Made by a program: the position numbers and the translations under genes
Shown here: positions 44,001 to 57,643 of the stretch, one piece after another
Layout of the letters: each line of letters begins with the position of its first letter
Position numbering within the stretch: the first letter of the stretch is position 1
The notes under the pieces: model-generated
What the model was told of the DNA's origin: nothing
Seen by the model: only the letters and a program-made list of their open reading frames with translations
Database searches by the model: none
From: Cylindrodendrum hubeiense
Lineage: Eukaryota; Ascomycota; Sordariomycetes; Hypocreales; Nectriaceae
NCBI GenBank assembly: GCA_014621425.1
Contig: JAANBB010000112.1
Span: 38,113-102,112, forward strand
Direction: 5' to 3'
Length of the DNA stretch: 64,000 nt

Positions 44001-47000
44001 GGACGATCTAAGCACGGCTGTTAGATAAATGCTTTGAAAATAGGAGGAGTGAAGAGGGTTGTGAAGAAGGGTATAAGTGTAGTTATGTCGGTTTTGAGGA
44101 CATACCTTTCCAGTGTGCTTGCCCATTTGCAAAAGTCGGAAGCCCTTGACAACGTCGGCGTAAGAGACTTCCTTGACGGTCGCCGGGACTCGGATCTCTC
44201 CGTTCGCAATGAGAGAGAAGCACTCCTTGAAGAGGCGCTCACCCAGGGCTTCGTTCTTCTCAAACATTGTCTAGAGCACATCAATATCTTGTCGTGGGGG
44301 ATGTTAGGACTTGACTTACCACAAGATCAATGGAGGCGAAAAGAACATTCTTGCGGAATGGGTCCATGCCAATCTTGCTGTTCTCATGAATGTCGCGCTT
44401 TCCAATCTCCAAGAAGCGACCGAAAGGTGCGACACAGCTCCAAGAGGCGTGAAGAAGAGGGCCAGCCAGACTGTTCAGGACGATGTCGACTCCCTTTCCA
44501 TTGGTGGCAGTCATCACGCCCTTTGCGAAAGAGGCATCACGAGAAGAGAACATCTGATCTTCGGTAAGACCATACTGTTCCTTCAAAAGCTGTCGCTTGG
44601 CGGGCGAGCCAACAGTGGCGAGGACATGAGCTCCAGCTCGCTGAGCGATCTGGACAGCCATCTGACCAACACCACCGGCAGCGGCGTGGATAAGAACGCT
44701 CTCGCCCTTTCGGATTCGAGCAATATCCGATAGAGCGTACCATGCAGTTCCCAGGATTAGGGGCATGGCAGCAGCGTCGGAAAAGGACATGCTATCGGGG
44801 AGCTTGTAGCACCAAGAAGCAGGGTTTCGGACCAAGGTACGATGAGCACCTTGACCAGGGCGGAGGGCCACAATTCGGTCACCAACTTTGAAGCCGGTAA
44901 CAGCAGATCCTACGTTAGTGACGATACCAGCACACTCATCTCCGAGTTTGAAATCTTCGATGATTCCCATGCTGGCAGCAACATCTCCTAGAAGACGGTT
45001 AGATCATGAATCCCATGTTGTGTGAGAGGGCACTTACTGAAGTTAATAGAAGAGGCCTTCGTCTCAACCTCGACCTCGTTGTCATTGAGGTCGGTATCCA
45101 TGATTTCTTCATCCTCGCCGAAGTACAAAGTCTCCAGCAGACCTACCTTTCCAATCTTCAGTGCAAGAGGCGACCTCTTGCCAAGCTCGCCGAAGCGCTC
45201 GAGAAGAGGCTCTTGGTTGGGGCCATTTCTAAGCTTGCAGTTGCGGTCATCATCTGCCTCGACTCGAGGGATATAGATGACACCATCACGCTCAGTGAGC
45301 TCGTCTTCATCGATGTTTTGACCGAGCATGCCAACAACATGTGAGGCAACAAGCTCAGCGGCAGAGTCGCAGCCGAAATCAAACGTGACGGCACGGATGG
45401 TGTCGTTCTCAGAGCGAGCAGCTCGCACAAGTCCAATGAACATGGCAGACTCTGGTCGTGCGGCCTCGAGCGTGGCACCCTCAGTCAACCAAATAATGTT
45501 CTTCTGCAGAGAAATGAGCAGGCTCTGGGTTCCCTTGAAGGTGATCTCGTCTGAGATAGGCTCATCCAACCCAGCAAGAACAACAACATTCTCGGAGAGC
45601 ACAGAAGCACCGTCCTCTGCAACTTCAGAGAACGTGGTCAGATTGATCTTAGCACCAACCACTGACTTCAAGGCGCCGAGAATGGAGAGGGTTCGGGGGG
45701 AAGCGTCGCCAGTGGGCATGATGATTGAAAGCTCATCAACTGCTTCAGTTGAGTTGGAACCCTTGCGGAATGCGGTGAATGCGGGTGAAGCAAAGATTTG
45801 CTCCAGATCAGCAGGCACTAGATCCTTGTGGCCATCGAAAAGGATGCGACCATTGTCCTTCAGGAAAGTAGAAGCATCGGTTCCAGGCTCACTGACAATG
45901 ACTAGGTCATACGAGCTCAGCTCAGGCTCTGTGTAGTGGACCAGGCCGTTCGAAGAGTCGACCAAGCTGGTGTAAGCTTCTTCAGGAATGCTACCACTGG
46001 GGGACCAAAGGTCGAGTTGGTGGAAGCGACGGCGCTCGTCCTTGGCAGCTCCAAGAGTTCGAAGCACCTGGGTTGTACGCTCAATGTCTGCTGCAAGGTG
46101 AAGAATCTTGGTGTCAGGGAACTGGTGGGCGAAGATGTCGACAATCTCCGAGATGCTCTTCTCCTCTGTGTTGGAAAGCATCTCAAAGCACGGCTGCCAT
46201 CGTTGACGGTAAAACAGAGTGCGAGGTCCCTGTCCCTCAGGAGCCTCTCGGCCAAGGGCTGTGACTTCCAGTCCATTGATCTCCATCATGAGATCGCCGT
46301 CCCGGTTCCTCATGAGCAGATCATTGATAGCGACACGAGGAGAAGGAAGCTTGGTGAATGACGCGACCAAGAAGTCCATGACATCTGTGGACGATCGCCA
46401 GTTGACGAAGTTGCCCGAGATTCTCAAGGTCTTCAGGAACGTTGGGACGTAGGGCTCATCAAGGGGTCGGCCAAGTCGCTGCTCGACGGCGTGGAAAATG
46501 ACATGGAAGAACGAGTCCAAGAGCGTGGGGTGCATAATAGTCTCGTCGCCAGGGGCAGAGGGGAGAACCGAAGGGTCGTAAATGAGGTCTGAGACGGCGA
46601 AGCCAAGGCCGCTCTCGATGTTTCCCTTGAGAAGACGGAATTTATCTCCATATCCCAAGCCAAGGTCCGCCATGTTCTTGTAGAAGGTTCCGGCAGGCAT
46701 AGATCGGTTTGTCTTTGTACGGAGGTCTGAGAGCATGGACTGAGTGCTTGAAGAAGCCGAGTATTCGACAGGGCCAGCGCTTCCCCTCTCCAGGCTAATC
46801 GTGCCGTGGCAGTGACTGGTGCAGTTGCTGTTTTCGTCGTATGAAAAGACGTTGAACTCGTACCATGTCTCAGAGTGGCTCTTGGCAGACAGAGTCACCG
46901 GCTTGAGCTCAAGCAGAACCTCAACACCCTCATCAGTGTTCGGGATGAGTAGAGCATTCTTGACGACAATGTCCTTCAAGTTGATCATCTTGATTTCATC

Positions 47001-50000
47001 AACTGAATCGGTTCTGTACACGGCTTCAATGGCCATGGTGATGTAGCCTGCTCCTGGGAAGACAATCTTTCCTTCCACAACATGCTCGTTCAACCAGGGC
47101 AATTCACTGATGCGGAGGTAGTTTCGGAAGAGCGGGTGCTTGTTGACTGATCCGGGAACTCTGTGTCCAAGAACTGAGTGGCGGAAAGGACGCTGGCGAT
47201 GGTCCCTGATCACGCGAGTCTCCGACCAGTAACGTCGATGATCCCAGCTGTAAGTGGGAAGGCCACTCAACTTGGCGCCAGTGGATGAAGCAACCAGTGA
47301 GCCATCGGTGTCACGGCTAAGGTTCTGGTTGGCCGCAACAAGGTCAACAGGATATCCCAGGCTGAAGAGAGTTCCAGCCATGCTCAGGAGACCCTCGAAA
47401 TCGGGGACACCACGAGTCAGAGAAGCAACATAGGGGAGATCGAGCTTCAAGGCCTTGGTGGTCTGTCTAGATGGTCCCTTCAGGGCGGGGTGAGGACCGA
47501 TCTCAACCAGAATGTCCACGTTCTGATCATCCTGTTCGTCCAGAAGGATTCCGGTCAAAGCATCAGAGAAGCGAACAGCCTGGACCATGTTTGACGCCCA
47601 GTAGGAAGCGTTCATGTTCTCAGGGTCTGCGAGACGAGCCGTCACGCTGGAGAACATCCTGCACTTCGGCTCCTGGGTCTTGAAGCCCTTGTTGGCCTTC
47701 AAGGCGTTCTCGTAGGCCGGAGCCAATGGGAACATGTGATGCGAGTGGAACGCCTGCTTGACGATGAGCTGGCGGACGAAGACCTTCCTCTCAGTCAACT
47801 TCTCCTTGAGTTCGAGAATAGCATCCTCGTCACCAGACACAGTCATAGTGGAAGGACTGTTCACAGCAGCGATGTTCAACCGCCCGGCGTAAGGCTTGAG
47901 CTCCTCGAGGCACTCGTTCTCAGGGAGGCCGACAGCCATCATGCCTCCAGGGACACCATCTTCATTGCTTGCGGACATGTATCGGCCACGGTAGTAAGCC
48001 GCAATGAGGGCATTCTCAAAGGACAGGATACCGGCCGCGTATGAAGCACCCATCTCACCAGAGGAATGGCCAACAACAGCGTTGGGCTTGATACCCCAGC
48101 ACTCAAGCAAGTCAATGATTGCAAGCTGAAGAGCAGTGCAAATCGTCTGAGAGTACAGCGTCTCGCCCAAAAGACTGGTCTCCTTGGTCTTGTGGAGCTC
48201 TGCAAAGATGGACCATTCCGGTGCGTCGGGCAGCGCCTTCAGAACAGAGTCGCATCGCTGGATGCTCTGTCTGAAATGAGGGCACTGCTCAATGAGCTGC
48301 CGACCCATAGCGTGCCATTGAGCTCCCTGGCCGGTGAAAATGAAGCCAAGTCTAGGCGTGGACTTCTGGATGGGAGTCCAAGGTGCAGCAGGGCGAGGGG
48401 TCGACAGCTGCTCAACCAGAGCAGCAGCGTCCTCGGCCACAATAAAAGAGCGTTGCTGGTGCATAGTGCGCCTCGTAGAAAGACTGTAAGCCAAATCTTC
48501 GATGTTGGAGTCATTGCCGTCTTTGAGATATGCGGCAAGGGTCTCTTCGGCAAGTTCTCCGGCCTTGGAGGAGTGAGAGGTCAAGGGAACGAGGTAGGGT
48601 CTGGAGTGGACCCCGTTGGCAATTGGCTGAATAGCCTTCATTTGCTGAGTACCCTGGGGAAACTCCTCGAGGATGATATGAGCATTAGTACCTCCGTAAC
48701 CAAAGGAGTTGATACTGGCACGTCGAGGAATTCCCTCAGGAACCTTCCATTCCACAAGACTCGTGGGCACAGCAATCTTCCAGTTCTTGAAGTCGATGTT
48801 TGGGTTGGGGTTCTTAAAGTGCATGTTCGGAGGGATCATTCCATTCTCAAGAGCCATGGTGGTCTTGATGATACCGGCCAAGCCAGAGGCACCTTCAAGA
48901 TGGCCGATGTTTGTCTTGACTGATCCGACATAAAGGGGATCATCACGGCCTGGAGCAAAGACAGCGCCGATCGCACGGGTTTCGATGGGATCGCCAGCAG
49001 CAGTACCAGTTCCGTGGGCCTCGAAGTACTGAGTGTCTCGAGGATCCAGGCCAGCATTCTTGTAGGTTGTTCGAATGAGGTTCTCCTGGGCGACAGAGTT
49101 AGGGAGTGTGATTCCGTTCTTCCTGCCATCGTGGTTTGAGCCGGTGGCGCGAACAACGGCTCGGATGTTGTCGCCGTGTGCCATGGCATCGCTCTTGCGC
49201 TTGAGAATAGCGCAAGTGATACCCTCGCCTCTGACATAGCCACTGCCAGATGCGTCAAAGGCCGCGCAGCGGCCGTTGGTGGAGAGCATACCAAGGTCGG
49301 TCATCGTGACGAAGACGTTGCTGTCGTAGTGCAGCGCCGAGCCGACGATGATGGAGATCTCGGACTCCCGGTTCTGGAGGGTCTGGTTTCCCAGATGGAA
49401 ACAAACGAGGGACGAAGAGCAAGCAGTGTCGATGGTTACGCTTGTTCCATGGAGATTGTAGAAGTACGAGATTCGGTTGCTGAGAATCGCATCGCCAGTG
49501 CCAGTAACCTGTAATTATCAGAAGATTGTTCTAGTGTTGAGCCGGTTGGCAAAAAAAGACTTACCGTATACTTCGGGTAGTATTCCAAGTCCTTCGTCAA
49601 CATGGCGTTGTAATCGTTGGTGAAACTACCACAGAAGACAGAGGCGCCAGACCCGCTAATCTCCTGAAGGGTGATTCCAGCATTCTCCAGAGCCTCGTAT
49701 ACTACTTCGAGGAGAAGACGCTGCTGAGGGTCCATAGCCTCTGCCTCCTTTCCAGAGATACCAAAGAAACTAGCGTCGAAGTTTCCAATATCCTGGTCGA
49801 GGAAGTATCCATAACGAGCGTTGGTCTGGATGTTTGGATTAGCGCAGGTCTATGCCTGTATGACTGGATGACTTACAGTTCCCTTGTGGGAGGACTCCGG
49901 GTGGTAGAAGTTGTCAATCTTCAATCGATCCTCTGGCATCTTTCGCTGAACATCTCGCTGTTCAGAGATATTCTGCCAGAGTTTGCTTGGGGTGGTAGCA

Positions 50001-50071
50001 CCCGGAACTCGGCAAGCGAGACCGACGATGACACTAGGGTCCTGAACTTGATCCTTGACTGGAGAAGCCAT
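38004..50071 (-). CDS. Hybrid PKS-NRPS (KS-AT-DH-ER-KR-ACP-C-A-T-R)
   Basis: Eight exons (50071-49877, 49825-49565, 49508-45038, 44987-44320, 44270-44106, 44007-41808, 41739-40778, 40715-38004), introns 49-98 bp, 3877 residues. Highly reducing iterative PKS: KS Cys182 (DTACSSS); AT Ser634 (GHSSGE); DH His961 ([10 protein letters not shown]) and Asp1150 (HPTLLD). Residues about 1245-1600 lack a recognisable methyltransferase SAM motif. ER has HAAAGGVGQ (about 1743-1751). KR has GGLGGLG (1954-1960) with Ser2079/2080 and Tyr2093. ACP Ser2267 lies in GLDS. NRPS module: C domain HHISIDR (2485-2491); A domain [29 protein letters not shown]; carrier Ser3399 in GGNS; terminal reductase-like domain from about 3485. 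Predicted product: reduced polyketide amidated to one amino acid. The A-domain pocket, aligned by eye to GrsA, reads D-L-V-Y-Y-A-T-V-Q-K; amino acid unknown. The terminal domain has TGGDSFIG and GYFKTRW in place of TGATGFLG and YxxSKW, so release may be non-reductive. No P450, transferase or transporter neighbours exist in the window. Confidence 0.95.
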
Positions 50072-50349
50072 CTTGACGAATGATGCGGTCTAACAGTGTG
50101 CAAGATCAAGTAATTCGGTAATGGTCCTAAGTTTAGGAGAAGCAAGATGAAGTCGTGGCTTCGACTTGGGTTGTTGGTTTGGTGTTGAAGGGTGTCTCGG
50201 ATCTTCAATCCGAAGTCGTTAATTATCGAGGAGTGGAAATCCGAGGTCTGAGATCGGGGTATCTAGAAGAGAGTTCTATCCAAGTTGTCCGAGATGCTGC
50301 CTAAGAGAAAGAGCTGAGAAAATCTGATAGGAGATAACAAATAGGAGAC

Positions 50350-50384
50350 AGCTGAGAGCTGAGAGCTGAGATCAGAGAGCTGAG
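50350..50384. repeat. 7-bp tandem repeat AGCTGAG (five units, one degenerate)
   Basis: Exact units at 50350, 50357, 50364 and 50378; the unit at 50371 is degenerate. It lies about 280-310 bp upstream of the PKS-NRPS start codon. Confidence 0.7.
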
Positions 50385-52131
50385 ATGAGAGAGAACAAAG
50401 AACGATGCGATGAGGTGGGAAAGAAGATTCGTTTCTAAGAGGCAAAGGACTGTATTTGATTACAATTTGATGAAGCGCCCTGTATGAAGCTCAACACCCA
50501 TCTACACCAGAAGTTGCCACTATGCGTTGTCGGAAGGGTGAGAAGGAGCTCCGGCATAGCACGGAAAGGCACTGCCAGCCGCGGCCGAACGGCCTCGGAG
50601 CCCCATCCACGGCTAAGCCGGCACCCTGTACCCCAAGATAGGGATGATTCGGCCGTGAGCCGGCATCCAGGGAATATGGGAAGCAAGCAGTGTGGCTGGG
50701 CTGGGGAGCATTCTCATCGTGCAGTATACCGTCCAACACGCTGGGGTGGTGAGCGGTTGACTCCGCCGTCAGCCCCCAACTCAGCCAGGGTGTCCCCCAT
50801 ATGGGGGGATTCAGTGGACGGCGATGGAGATGACAGCCGCGAACGGTACTTGCTGTTAGGCGACCAGCGGATCTCTCGTGTACCTGTACTTTCGAGTGGG
50901 CACGGAGCCCACTGCCCGAGCTTGTGATTGAGATATCAGATAGATCGGTTACTGATTGGGTTACCACCCAACACTGGCCTTGTAGGGACGGAAAGGAGGA
51001 CATAGCCTCCTCCGTGGGATCTACCAAGTGTAAGCACATACCCGCAGGTCTTAGGTCATGATCACTGGTCTTACAATACGATCTGACCCATCACCGTTAT
51101 TCTGGGATAGCAGACCCAGCTGTGTGTTCACCTCCATCGCAGCCCATGTGACCCCGTTGATTCACCATAACGCCTTGGTTTAAACTTTCTCATGATTCAC
51201 CACATCAAGGACATCAGAAAGCAGAAGAGTCGGTCACAGACTAGGCATGCCGGTCAGCAACAACTCCTGCGAGGCCGCATTAGGTGCGGATCGCTCTGCA
51301 GCGCTTACCCTCGCTGCATCGCAAATTCTCCGTGGAGGGTCCACTATTTCTGGGTCAAGATTAGCAACACCGACAGAGGCATGACTAGGCCTGCGTTGCA
51401 TCCACTGTGACTTTGGCCAGGACAATGCAGTGAGCAAGGCTGAGCTTGGTAGGAAGGGGAATGGAGCTCCCTCGAGCAGGTGTGGCTGAGGCGACATAGG
51501 CGTGGGGCGTCGATATGGATTCCCGATCCTGCATATGTTGAGTGGAATTAGTGATGGGACGAGTCTATTGCGTAAGGAATAATGACCATTCTGCCAATGT
51601 CCATTCTGCCAATGACTGAATTGTGTCAAGTTATTCTCAGCTCCGTTGCAGTGAATATGCATCACTGTCGTAGTCCCTGGGAGTGTATTTTTCTTATTCA
51701 ATAATTCTTCCTCCAACCAACGGCACTATTCTTCAGCGTTACTCTGCTGGTTGCAAAAATAACATCCAATCGGTTACGAAGCCAGAAACCGGGGCTTCCG
51801 CATAGAGAAAGGAGCATACTCGTGCCTAACAAGGCGTTTTTTGGCTTGCATTGGCGATATCCCAATTCAGCCTTGAGGACCCGAACTGAAACGGAAAGGA
51901 TTGACTCGACGCGACTGTAACGGTCTGCGTTCGCTGGCGGTTTACCCGGAACCAGAATTCAAGCTCCGCCACCAGGGCTAATAGGTTGGACCAAGGATTC
52001 GATTCATTTTCACTTTCGTCTGCATCGAAGAAGTGGGTCGTGAGGAGCAGCAGCTCCGTAATCTGGGGTTTCCTTGTAAGTGACTTATACCCGGGTCCGA
52101 GATTTCTGGGCCCTCGGCCTACCCTATACAG

Positions 52132-52137
52132 CAGCAG
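52132..52137. repeat. Target-site duplication, left copy (CAGCAG)
   Basis: Six bases before the left LTR. The right copy at 57846-57851 reads TAGTAG, which is CAGCAG with two C-to-T changes. Confidence 0.6.
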
Positions 52138-52339
52138 TGAAATGAACAGCCCAAAAGGACTAGGAAATGATGGTCGAAGGACCGTTACTATAAAGCTTGA
52201 ATTGATGTGTTAAATTGGCTTATCTCACAAGGAAGCCAAGCTTCCTTGGAGGCCTAAATTTACAATGTTTATTGTACAGTGTGTGGGTAGTGGTACTGTG
52301 CCACTGACCACGTGACCCCAAAATGGTCATCATCCTTCA
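52138..52339 (-). repeat. LTR (3' LTR of the copia element)
   Basis: 202 bp. It differs from the other LTR at roughly 20 positions, all transitions (C/T or G/A) by eye, with no indel. Ends are TG..CA on both strands. Confidence 0.92.
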
Positions 52340-55300
52340 CACTCCCCCTCGTACGATGACCCCTTCTATTAAAGGCCGAAAATTATAGACGCCCATAAGG
52401 GCCAAAATAGGTATAATAAATATCGTAAAAAAAGAAAATAGACTAGAAGGGTTGAGGGTGGATAGAGTAAGGAAAAATCAGTTAAAAAGGGCACTAGGCC
52501 GCATTAGGTAAAATAGTAATTTGAGATTATTTGAGCTTTTTATCGCGGATTTGGGCTTCTTTGATGAGCCGGGTTTCGAGGGCTTGAGGGGCTTGAAAGG
52601 GCAGAAAGTGCTATAAAAAGTGAAAAAGTCAGAGATACTATAAAGCACTGTGAGGATTATAAGGTGTTATGAGGGCTTGTAAGGTACTGTAAGGACCTAT
52701 AAGACCCTAATCTAGGTATAGGGAAGTGGAATTCACTCTATTTAAAGGAACTCAAGGAAGCGGGTATAACCTTCCTTAGTAAGTGACTTTATAAGGCTAT
52801 TAGTGGCTATTTTCTTGGTATTAATATAATAAATCTGAATAGTGCTAGTCTTGATTTTATTGTGAAAGTAGTAATAGTTAATAGTAATATGCTTTATATA
52901 TGGGTATAAGACTTTATCCTTGATTAGTTTAATAGTGATTTTATTATTATTATAGATTATAATAGGGGTATTAATAGTATAGTTAAGCTCCTTGAGAAGG
53001 TTATAGATCTAGAGGATTTCCTTAATATATTTAGAGATATTATAATATTTAGTTTTCTAAGTTAATTTATAAATATACTTATATAATTAACTAGTCTAAA
53101 AGATTGGGCTTTTATATATATAAATAACCTAACCTCTTATAAATTTAACCCTAGTTATATTACTAGTAAAGTTAGTATTATAGTAAGTATAGAGATTAAA
53201 GTGATTATTATATATAATTTTAGTCTGATAATAATATATGAGATCTAGATTAAAGTGGTCTTTAAGATAATAAGGTATATATATTATAGTCTTAAACTAG
53301 TTATTAGTTAGCTAAGAGAGAGATTAAGCCTAGAAACCTATAGGAAAGGTAATATCAGGTTAAGTCTATATAATAAGATAATTTAACTTTCCAATTAGTA
53401 TATAATAGGGATTCTAAATAATAAGATCAGGAAAGGTTATAAAAGGAAATATTATAAACTCCTTATAATTTAGAATTATAAGTATAGTAATTCTAAAGAT
53501 ATTATTAAGATTAAGATTGTGAATAATATCTTTAATAAAGCTTTATTATAAGAGATTAATACTATCTTTAAGCTCTATAATAGCTATATTAAGAAAATAA
53601 GTGGGAAAACTATAATTAAAGACTAAAAGCTTTATATTAAGAGCTGTGATAATCTTAGAATTATTAATATTAAGAGGGATAAAGAAAAGAAGGTTATTAA
53701 TATAAATAATAATAATAATTCTATTTATAGGATTAAAATAAATAAAGTGGTTATTAATAAGTTTTTTAAAGTCTAAAAAAGTTAGCTTAATAGAGAGATA
53801 GTTTTCCCAAGTGTTAATAAACTGCTTAAGATTATAAAGAGAGTAATTTAACTAAATAACCTTATCCAGGATCTAGCCTAGCTTAAAGGCTTAGTATTAG
53901 AAATAGAAATCCTTTATAAAGTTAGAAAGTATAGGAAATTACTTTATATAAATAGTTTCTTTAAGAATATTATAAAAGAAAGTAATAATAATATTAACTT
54001 AATAAGTTAAATAACCTAATTAAATAATAAGAGTAATAAGAATATATTAGATAGTGGAAATAATAATTAAGATAATTATCTTAAAGAAATTAATACTTTT
54101 AACTTATTAAAAGTTATGGGTATAGATATAAGCTTTATAACTCTTTATATTATTATACTTATTATACTTATATTTAAAGGCCTAAATTATAATTAGTATA
54201 ATAATATTTAGAGTAAGCTTATAAATATTAATAAAGGTAAAGATATTAAACTTAATAAGTTATCTGATCTCTCTGAAAATAATTTTATATTAATTATAAA
54301 TATTACTAAAAGTTATTATCTTATAGATAGAGTGAGATAATATAAAAAGAAGGTAGAAAGATATAATTATAATCTTATTAATAAATTTATTAATAACTTT
54401 AACCTACTAGTTATACTAGAAGGTATTTTAAGGTCTTATATAGACTATCTTATTATAGGGTGAGTGTTCCTTATAAATAATAAGGTAAGTGATAGTAATA
54501 ATACACTTTTGGATAGGGTCCTAGATCTTATAGAGGTGGTGGTCTTGAAAGCTTACTAGAACTCCTTTCTAATTATAAAAGTTAAGCTTAAAATCCTTTT
54601 TATTATTCTTATTAATAGTTTTGGTCTTGATAGTAATAATAGTATATAAGCTAAGTATATAAAAGTAAGAAATATTAGGCTTATTATTATTATTAGGTTT
54701 AAAGCAGTCTTAGAAGACTTTATAGGGAGACTTCTAGATAAAAGTATTATTCTCATAGAATTTAATAGTAATATAATTAGAAATTATAATAATAACTTTA
54801 ATTATATAATCCTAGTATTTAAGAGGAAGCTAAATAAAGTTAGTAAAAGTAACTCTTATATAATCTAGAATAACTTAATTAGAGTACTTATAAAAGCTAG
54901 TTTATTTATAATAATAATTAGATATAAGAGATATAATAACATAACCTATATTAAGTAAGGTAAGGAATTTAATACTATTAAATTCCTAGTTATTATTAAA
55001 GTGAATATTAATAAGATAGATATTTAAGATATAATAAAGGTATTTAAAAAGATAATATAGAATAGTATTAGCACTAGCCTTATTATAGAGGATCTTAATC
55101 TAGTAATAGCAAGACTTATTATTAATTATAAGAGTAAAGTAGGTAGCCCTAGACTTAATTATATAAGAAATAAAATATAGATTAATATAAAATCTTAAAA
55201 AGGATTAAGAGATATATTTATAATAGATCTTTAGGGTCTAGTGTATTATATTAGTATAATTATAATAGTAGTATACCTTTTTCTTAGGTAGGTAAAGGTT

Positions 55301-57626
55301 CTTAGGTCTGTTTATAGTCTTATTAATTATATAGGTAATATTATTGTGATTTATATGTGCTAGGTGGTGATGTTATAGCTTAGTGTTAGAGATCTGAGCC
55401 TGGGTAATTATAATAGTAGTGATAGGTAATAGAGTAAGTGATTTCTTAATAGGAAGGTGAAAACTAGTATTATAAGGTGAGATAATAGCTATAAGGTTAT
55501 TATAAGAGTTAAAAATATGGTTTTTAAAGAGAAAGCTACTCTTAAAATAGATCTTAAAATCTAAAAAGATATTAAGAGGAAAAGCTATTATAAATAGTAT
55601 ATCCTTGAGAATTATAAAGATATTATATTTAGCTAGCTTAAAAGTGAGCTTAATAATACTAATATAAGAGGACTTAATAGGATTATTATTAGTTATAATA
55701 GTATCCTATTAAATAAGAGGAAATACCTTATCTTTCTTAAACTATTTAAGGTTATTAATAATATAATAGTTAGAGCCTGAATCCTATAGCTAGTAATCTT
55801 TACTATACTTATAATTAATATAATAGGTATTCTAGGTTATAAAGGATATTAAGATATTAGAAAGGAGGGAAAATTCAGGTATATTAGAGGTTAGGATTAT
55901 AAAAGATATAGTAATATTAGCAGGTATTATAATATTAGTTACTATAATTAAGAATTTAATTATAAAGTTAGTCTTAGTTATAAGTATAATTCTAATAGTA
56001 GGAGATAGCTCTCCCTATTTCTTATAATTATAAAACTTAACTATATTAAGAGTATACTTAATAAATTAGATAATAAATTAAGAAATCCCTATTAAAATAC
56101 TTATTAAGGACTAGTTTAATAGGAAAGAAATATAATAAGGAATAGTACTTTTAATAGAACTCTAAGACTAAATATAAATAATATAAAAAGGAAGGGTTAT
56201 AATAGGAGGGCTTGAAATCTAGTGATTAATAATATTATAAGAGTTATTATTATCTTAGGGCTATAATAGGCACTTCTCAGAATAAATAGTATAATAGTTA
56301 GGGTATATATAATCTTATTTATTATAATTATAACACTTCTTATTAAAGTTAGGGTTTTACTTTAGCTTATTAGTAAGCTATTTAGATGAGAGATAGCTAC
56401 TTAGAGAGTTAAGAGAGTTTTAAGAGAATAACCTCCTAGAATTAATTTTAGTATTATTATTATTTTAAGGCTTGGATAAGTGATATTAAGAAGAATAGTT
56501 ATTCTTATTATTATTAGAAATAGTATAAAGGTTAAGATAACTCTTATTATAATACTAGTTAGAGGAAATAGTATTATTATAATAGTTCTAGAAGGTATTC
56601 TTAATATTAAAATAATAAGAAATACTATTAGAAAAGTAAAGAAACTTATAATAGATATTAATCTAGTTAGAAAAGATAGGGTAAAATAAGTTATAGAAAA
56701 GGTAGTAGATCTAGTCTTTATTAAGATTATTATCTGTAGATATTAACTATATAAGAAATTAAGTGAATTTAATAATATAAAGAGAATTATTATAAATATT
56801 CTTATACTTTAAGAACTAAAATTATAAATAAATATAGTCTTCCTAGAGGGAATTATAATTATAGTAATATACCCAAAGAGCAAGAAAGACCTAAAATCCA
56901 AGGATAATATCTTTAATAATTATTTTAATTTCTCCCTTAATAGAGTTTTAAATATAGTTTAGAAGTTAGTCTTTTCTAAGGGATAAGAATGAGATTATTA
57001 TATTATAGCTAATAATAGAGAGAGTAATTATAATAGAGACACTTTAAGCTAGCTAGCCCTTAGTATTTTTAAGGTAAATAGAATTAGAAAGGATAGATAA
57101 GAAATAGGTAAGATATATTATCTTATAATATTACTTTTTATTAATATCTATTTTAAGATAGTAATTATATATAGTCTTAAAGGTCTCGGATAAATATATA
57201 AAGCTATATTTAATAGGAATAGCTAGAAGAGGTAAAGAGGATAAATGAGAAGTTATTATAGTGGTAAATTATCTCTTAGATTAAAACTTAAAGTGTGAAG
57301 GTAGGAGATTATCTTATTAGGGGGTTAATAAGAGATTAAAGGATCTAGAGTGAGGGTAAAGATAATATCTAAAGTTACTTATAGGTAAAAGCTAATATTA
57401 AAGATAATTAAAGATAAAGAAAATAAGATTGTAAAAGCTAGATTACTTATAGAATAAAGTTATTATTATAAAAGACATATAAAGATATATATGAGAGCTT
57501 TAAAGCTAGCTTATAGTGGTAATAAAAATCAGAATGTAAAGGTAAGTGTATAGGAATTGTACTTTAAAATAGCAAAAAGAGGGAAAATACTAACTAGGGT
57601 GTAAAATGAGGTTTATCAGGGTAAGG

Positions 57627-57640
57627 CCCGGGCTCATAAC
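57627..57640 (-). other. Primer-binding site matching the 5' half of initiator tRNA-Met
   Basis: The plus strand reads CCCGGGCTCATAAC, the anticodon stem-loop of fungal tRNA-iMet (anticodon CAT in loop CTCATAA). The element's sense strand is thus complementary to an internal tRNA fragment, starting three bases inside the 5' LTR. This half-tRNA priming is known for copia-type elements. Confidence 0.7.
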
Positions 57641-57643
57641 TAG

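Larger units (their letters stand above)
50072..52137. other. PKS-NRPS promoter and flank up to the retrotransposon
   Basis: About 2 kb. It contains a 7-bp tandem repeat in the promoter. No convincing intact gene; the last 150 bp may be part of a gene broken by the retrotransposon. Confidence 0.45.

Noticed and set aside
48066..48923. Plus-strand open frame opposite the PKS region
   Set aside because: Mirror of the synthase codon bias, not a gene.
50491..51039. Open frames on both strands near 50.5-51.0 kb
   Set aside because: No motif, splice structure or conserved look; stop-poor GC-rich sequence explains them.
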